A stretch of 10,722 bases of DNA, from contig JAAAJB010000850.1 of the NCBI GenBank assembly GCA_016098155.1, positions 1 to 10,722 of the forward strand, read 5' to 3'. A program made the translations under genes and the position numbers. Source of the stretch: Actinomortierella ambigua (lineage: Eukaryota > Mortierellomycota > Mortierellomycetes > Mortierellales > Mortierellaceae). The notes beneath the pieces were generated by a model. The model did not search any database. It saw nothing but the letters and a program-made list of their open reading frames with translations, and was not told the origin of the DNA. Positions 7,119 through 10,722 of this stretch are shown in pieces; position 1 is the stretch's first letter, and each line of letters opens with the position of its first letter.

Positions 7119-8697
7119 ATGGACTCCATCACGCAAATTGCATTCAACGCCCGTCAGGCTGCAAACATCCTACAGACTGTCGACACCGCCCAAAAGTCGC
7201 GGGCCCTCAAGCTCATCATCCAGAAACTGGCCTCGGCCAAGGAGGATATCCTGAAGGCAAACAGAGTCGACAAAGAGCTGGCTTTGCAACAGGTCAATGC
7301 AGGCAAGCTGTCACAGTCGCTCTACAAGCGTCTGGATCTAGAGGGCGCCGGCAAGTTTGAGACGATGCTTCAGGGCGTGGCCGACATTGACCTGCTCGAA
7401 GATCCCGTCGGCAAAGTCCTAGCCGCCACCAAACTCGACACGGGATTGGAACTCTATCGTGTCAGCTGCCCCGTCGGTGTTCTCCTCGTCATCTTTGAAG
7501 CCCGTCCCGAGGTCGTCGTTAATATTGCAGCATTGGCGCTCAAGTCGAGCAATGCCGCCATCTTGAAGGGCGGGAAAGAGTCGCTCCATACCTGCACCGC
7601 CATCTCTAATGCCATCCGCGAGGCCCTAGACGATGCTTGCAAGGCTTCAAAGGACGAGGATGGCTCGCAGCAGATCAACATCCCCGCCAATGCTGTTCAG
7701 GTCGTCGAGTCTCGCGAGGACATTGATGGCTTGTTGAAGCAAGACAAGTATATCGATCTCGTTATCCCTCGCGGCAGTAATGCTCTTGTCAAGCATATCC
7801 AGTGGAACACCAGGTAAAGGAAAAAAAAAGACGCTGCCAAAGAAAGCGAAGAAGCAGATGGGCCAGTGCCCGTGTATCTTTGGTTTCAAAGAATGCTAAC
7901 TGGTAGGACTGTCCTTAAATTTCATTTTACTCCGCACTGCTTTTAGAATCCCCGTTCTTGGTCACGCAGATGGCCTTTGCGCTACATATGTTGCGGAGTC
8001 AGCTCAGCTGCAATTAGCAAAAACGGTGGTGGTGGATGCCAAGACGACTTATCCAGCAGCATGCAACTCGACCGAGACACTTCTCGTCCACGAGTCGCAC
8101 CTAAAGACCGACTTTTTCTACGAACTGGCCAAGACTTTGGTGGACAACAAGGTGACGCTCAAGTGTGATGCAGCATCCCTAAAGGCGCTTCAGGACTCCA
8201 AAGAGACACCATCATTTGTATCGACCGCAGGGGACAACGTGCAGGAGAGCGTGCCCGAGGATTATGACACTGAGTTCCTCGATCTGACATTAGCCATCAA
8301 GACGGTGGGCTCGGTGGAGGAGGCGATGGAGCACATCAACGAACATGGTAGCAAGCACACCGATGCCATCATCACAGAAGACGAGAAGGAGGCGAAGCAA
8401 TTCATGGCTGGAGTTGACGCTGCTGGTGTTTACTGGAATGCGAGCACACGATTTGCCGATGGCTTCCGGTATGGCTTTGGCGCCGAGGTCGGCGTTAGCA
8501 CCAACAAGACGCATGCTCGAGGTCCCGTTGGTCTGGAGGGGTTGGTGATTTACAAGTACCAGCTGCATGGCAATGGACACGCGACTGCAAACTATGGCAC
8601 GGGTGCTCACCAAAAACCTTACCTTCATGAGCGTCTGCCTGTCGACGACAGGGAGTCGCTGCAGGAGCTTTCCAACAAGCGTCAGCGCACAGAGTAG
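7119..8697 (+). CDS. PRO2: Gamma-glutamyl phosphate reductase, PRO2/ProA (one intron)
   Basis: Exons 7119-7813 and 7947-8697 join to 482 codons (481 residues), close to yeast Pro2 with a modest C-terminal extension. The enzyme (glutamate-5-semialdehyde dehydrogenase, aldehyde dehydrogenase superfamily) uses NADPH to reduce gamma-glutamyl phosphate to glutamate-5-semialdehyde, the second step of proline synthesis in the cytosol; the product cyclises to pyrroline-5-carboxylate. Visible motifs are PVGVLLVIFEARPEV (118-132), LKSSNAAILKGGKE (141-154), IDLVIPRGSN (212-221), GHADGLC with the predicted catalytic Cys243, and a full match to the family signature at 352-373 (V-x5-A ... HINEHGSKHTDAI). 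ATG 7119 has ACACCATGG context. The intron (7814-7946, 133 bases) has GTAAAG, a TGCTAAC branch site at 7894-7900 and TTTTAG; the split codon is Arg232. The C-terminus (KRQRTE) is basic and not part of the core domain. The upstream TGAGTCA suggests general amino-acid control. Confidence 0.97.
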
Positions 8698-8699
8698 AA

Positions 8700-8733
8700 T
8701 GGAATAGTTAGAAGATCAGGAAGTTCTATTCCA
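8700..8733. repeat. Inverted repeat (8-bp stem) just after the PRO2 stop
   Basis: TGGAATAG (8700-8707) and its exact complement CTATTCCA (8726-8733) are separated by 18 bases. In the PRO2 mRNA this would be a 3' untranslated hairpin starting three bases after the stop codon, and it lies between the two convergent genes. A role in 3' processing or mRNA stability is possible but not shown. Confidence 0.6.
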
Positions 8734-8748
8734 CTAAAAGCATTTGAT

Positions 8749-8770
8749 TTATATATATATATACATATAT
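8749..8770. repeat. TA dinucleotide tract between convergent genes
   Basis: An alternating TATATATA tract with one C, in the 90-base gap between the PRO2 and aldo/keto reductase stop codons. AT-rich efficiency elements of this kind often take part in fungal mRNA 3'-end formation and here could serve both genes. No AATAAA is present in the gap. Confidence 0.6.
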
Positions 8771-8787
8771 GAACGACTGCACTCTGA

Positions 8788-10472
8788 TTAGAGCTTGCTA
8801 GTCTTGAGCTTTTGAATAGCCTTGAACTGGGGTGGCATTTCAATATCGAGGCCAACGCCAGTATACTTTTCTATGTTCCGCACAACATCAAGTGGGAAGG
8901 GCCAAGTTGTGGGATTGCTCACATGGTCGAGACGAGCCATCTGGTCCTGGGTGAGCGTAAATTCGAGAGCGCCCAAGTTATCCTCCAGCTGCTCCAGCGT
9001 GCGAGCACCAAGCAACGGCGAAGTGATGCCTGGCTTTTGCATGGTCCAGTTGACTGCGACCTGGGCCGGGGTGCGTTTGCACTCGCGCGCAATCTCCTGG
9101 ACGACATCGAGGATCCTCCATGCCTTGTCGTCGCGCATATGCGCACTTACTTGGCCCTTACGTCTTGTGTCAACCTTGCTTGGCTGTGATGACGATGATG
9201 ATGAATTGACTTTGGCCTCGCGCTTGTGCTTGCCCGTCAGAAAACCCTCGCAGAGGATCCCCCAGGGGACAATGCCGATGCCCAGGTCGCTGCACATTGG
9301 CTCCAGATCCGACTCGAGCGAGCGGTTGAGCAGATTGTAGCGGCTCTGCAAACCGATGAAAGGTGACAGGCCGCGAAGGTCCGCGAGGGTGTTTGCTCGC
9401 GATACAACCCAGGAGGGCGCGTCACTCACCGCCACATAATGAGCCTTGCCTGATCGGACCACGTCATCCAGGGCACGCATGACCTCCTGCACGGGTGTTC
9501 GGTACTCCCATAGATGGACATAGAAAACATCGACATAGCCGGTACCCAAACGCTTCAGACTGGCGTCCAGAGACTCGACCATGTTTTTGCGATGATTTCC
9601 ACCTATCAACCAACCGGAAAAGGTGACCGTATGATTAGAGGCTTGAACATGAAATCCAAGAAGAGTTCCTACTTGGCGTGGATTCACTCGTACCTGCATT
9701 GGGGTTGAGCGTTGAGTGTCGCCCTGCCAGAGCCTCGGTTGTTCCCGGATTGACTATGAAGGGAGGTAGAGGATTTTTAGATGTTGATCGGGTGGGTGGA
9801 CCGACTGTTTGTTGCGTTCAAAATGTCTAGCAGCCAATAAATCTTACTCGAGTATTTGGTGGCCACCACGCAGTTGGATCTTTGGCTTGCAATGTATTGT
9901 CCGAGAAAGCGCTCCGAATCGCCATTGGTGTAGATATTGGCGGTGTCTGATGAGGCAAGAACAAATTAGAGACAATCGCTGTATGTCAGTGAAGCGTCGA
10001 TAGTTTGAAAACTGGCACGTTTTCCTTGCCGGTGTATGTAGAAAACAGCTATATGGTACCAAAGAAGTTGCCTCCTAGCTCTGTGTATCGATCGAACAGG
10101 ACCTTGCACCGCTCCAAGTTTGAGCCAAACCCCTGTCAAAGTTGAAGGGTAAGTTCATTATGTGATCTACAATGACATGTCGTGATTTGATTTGGTATTG
10201 GTTGGTTACCCATTCTTCGCCAAAGGTCTATTATGCGTGAATTGGACAGTAGAGAGATAGATGTCAGTTTGGCAAGTGTTTTCACAGTGTGGTCTCTTTC
10301 TCTCCTTCTCTCTTTTCTCTCTCAATGCAACCACTTTACATAGAGACAATATTCATACCATGGTGCCAAGACACAGAGGAGAAACGCGCAGGCCAGATTT
10401 GCCCAGAAGGACATACTGGTCCAGGGCAGTCAAGGCGGCATCGATGGAGTTGCTGTCGGTTGTGCCCTTCAT
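8788..10472 (-). CDS. Aldo/keto reductase with C-terminal SKL (six exons)
   Basis: Minus-strand exons, in order: 10472-10359, 10227-10210, 10132-10060, 9946-9848, 9753-9694, 9602-8788. They join in phase to 393 codons (392 residues). This is an aldo/keto reductase (TIM barrel, NADPH-dependent carbonyl/aldehyde reduction) of the aryl-alcohol-dehydrogenase-like subgroup. Seen in order: LGKSGLRVSPLCLGTM (23-38), TFGEEWGFG (39-47), GGNFFDTANIYTNG (64-77), VVATKYS (95-101), NAGGNHRKNM (120-129), VHLW (150-153), VSDAP (180-184), QSRYNLLNR (207-215), NADPH-site GARTLEQLEDN (320-330). The tetrad Asp69, Tyr74, Lys99, His151 is intact. Exon 2 is only 18 bases. A Ser-rich, charged insertion (254-272) interrupts the usual loop after LTGK. 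The protein ends Ser-Lys-Leu, a canonical PTS1, so a peroxisomal location is predicted. Introns are 131, 77, 113, 94 and 91 bases, all GT-AG. ATG 10472 has CCACCATGA context. The substrate cannot be told. Confidence 0.95.
10210..10227 (-). other. 18-base microexon (exon 2) of the aldo/keto reductase
   Basis: The exon encodes only TFGEEW. It is flanked by ATAATAG on its acceptor side and GTAACC on its donor side. Both junctions are in phase 0, so skipping would keep the frame but delete the conserved Thr-Phe-Gly turn after beta-strand 1 of the barrel. The encoded peptide exactly fills the gap expected between LGTM and GFG in this family, which supports the splice model. Confidence 0.9.
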
Positions 10473-10570
10473 GGTGGAGATGTGTTGCGATGGGAAGTTG
10501 GGAAAGTGTCGGGAAGGAAAGAGCAGGTTGTTGGAGAAGGAAGAGTGTAGTGGAGAGGGACAGGGCGAAC

Positions 10571-10580
10571 ATTTTATATA
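10571..10580 (-). promoter_or_regulatory. TATA box of the aldo/keto reductase gene
   Basis: The minus strand reads TATATAAAAT about 100 bases before the ATG. It is followed by a strongly pyrimidine-rich leader with CTCTCC and CTTCC repeats, the same layout as the ML-domain gene promoter. Confidence 0.7.
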
Positions 10581-10666
10581 GGCAACACCGAGGGCAAGCG
10601 AGCCGAGGCAAGCTTAATATACCCCACACGGATGATCCCTCTTCCATGTCCCACCATTCTCCCACG

Positions 10667-10670
<4 letters not shown>

Positions 10671-10722
<52 letters not shown>
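10671..10722. repeat. (CT)26 microsatellite running off the right edge
   Basis: At least 26 perfect CT units, read as GA repeats on the strand of the aldo/keto reductase, starting about 200 bases before its start codon. The true length is unknown because the tract continues beyond the window. Pure GA/CT tracts in promoters can exclude nucleosomes or bind GAGA-type factors. Confidence 0.95.

Noticed and set aside
1..10722. Mobile element, CRISPR array, biosynthetic cluster or defence system
   Set aside because: I found no transposase, reverse transcriptase, terminal repeats, spaced repeats or co-oriented functional cluster. The three secure genes are unrelated in pathway.

Overview
The window looks like nuclear DNA of a filamentous fungus. 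Its three secure genes have GT-AG introns of 77-133 bases with fungal-type branch points (CTAAC, CTGAC), TATA boxes roughly 80-130 bases upstream of the start codons, pyrimidine-rich leaders and C/A-rich start contexts. The mix of a secreted eight-cysteine ML (MD-2-related lipid-recognition) protein, homopolymer tracts and moderately intron-rich genes suggests an early-diverging fungus such as a Mortierella relative. That placement is inference and was not tested.

Layout. Positions 1-382 hold what appears to be the 3' end of a plus-strand gene that enters from the left. Positions 383-3783 are gene-poor. They contain three nearly identical 22-23-base poly(A) tracts on the plus strand, an unassigned 106-codon minus-strand ORF (887-1207), a minus-strand TATA-like site (2716-2723) and a 14-base palindrome. 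Positions 3784-4239 (minus) encode a small secreted ML-domain (NPC2-like) lipid-binding protein, with a TATA box upstream. Positions 4369-6274 show no gene I can defend. Positions 6371-6560 (plus) look like a 3'-terminal exon of an unrecognised gene.

Positions 6729-7118 form the upstream region of PRO2: a G-rich tandem repeat, a perfect TGAGTCA (Gcn4/CPC1-type) element and a short upstream ORF. PRO2 (gamma-glutamyl phosphate reductase, proline biosynthesis) occupies 7119-8697 on the plus strand with one intron. Converging on it, with stop codons 90 bases apart, is a six-exon aldo/keto reductase gene (8788-10472, minus). It has an intact Asp-Tyr-Lys-His tetrad, an 18-base microexon and a C-terminal Ser-Lys-Leu that predicts import into peroxisomes. 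Its TATA box lies at 10571-10580, and a (CT)26 tract runs off the right edge.

The genes do not form a pathway cluster. PRO2 is housekeeping amino-acid synthesis, the reductase is probably a peroxisomal NADPH-dependent carbonyl reductase, and the ML protein acts in the secretory route or outside the cell. I see no mobile element, tRNA, rRNA or CRISPR array. The most checkable new observations are the peroxisomal signal and in-frame microexon of the reductase, the Gcn4-type site plus uORF before PRO2, and several likely exons hidden in the unannotated spacers.
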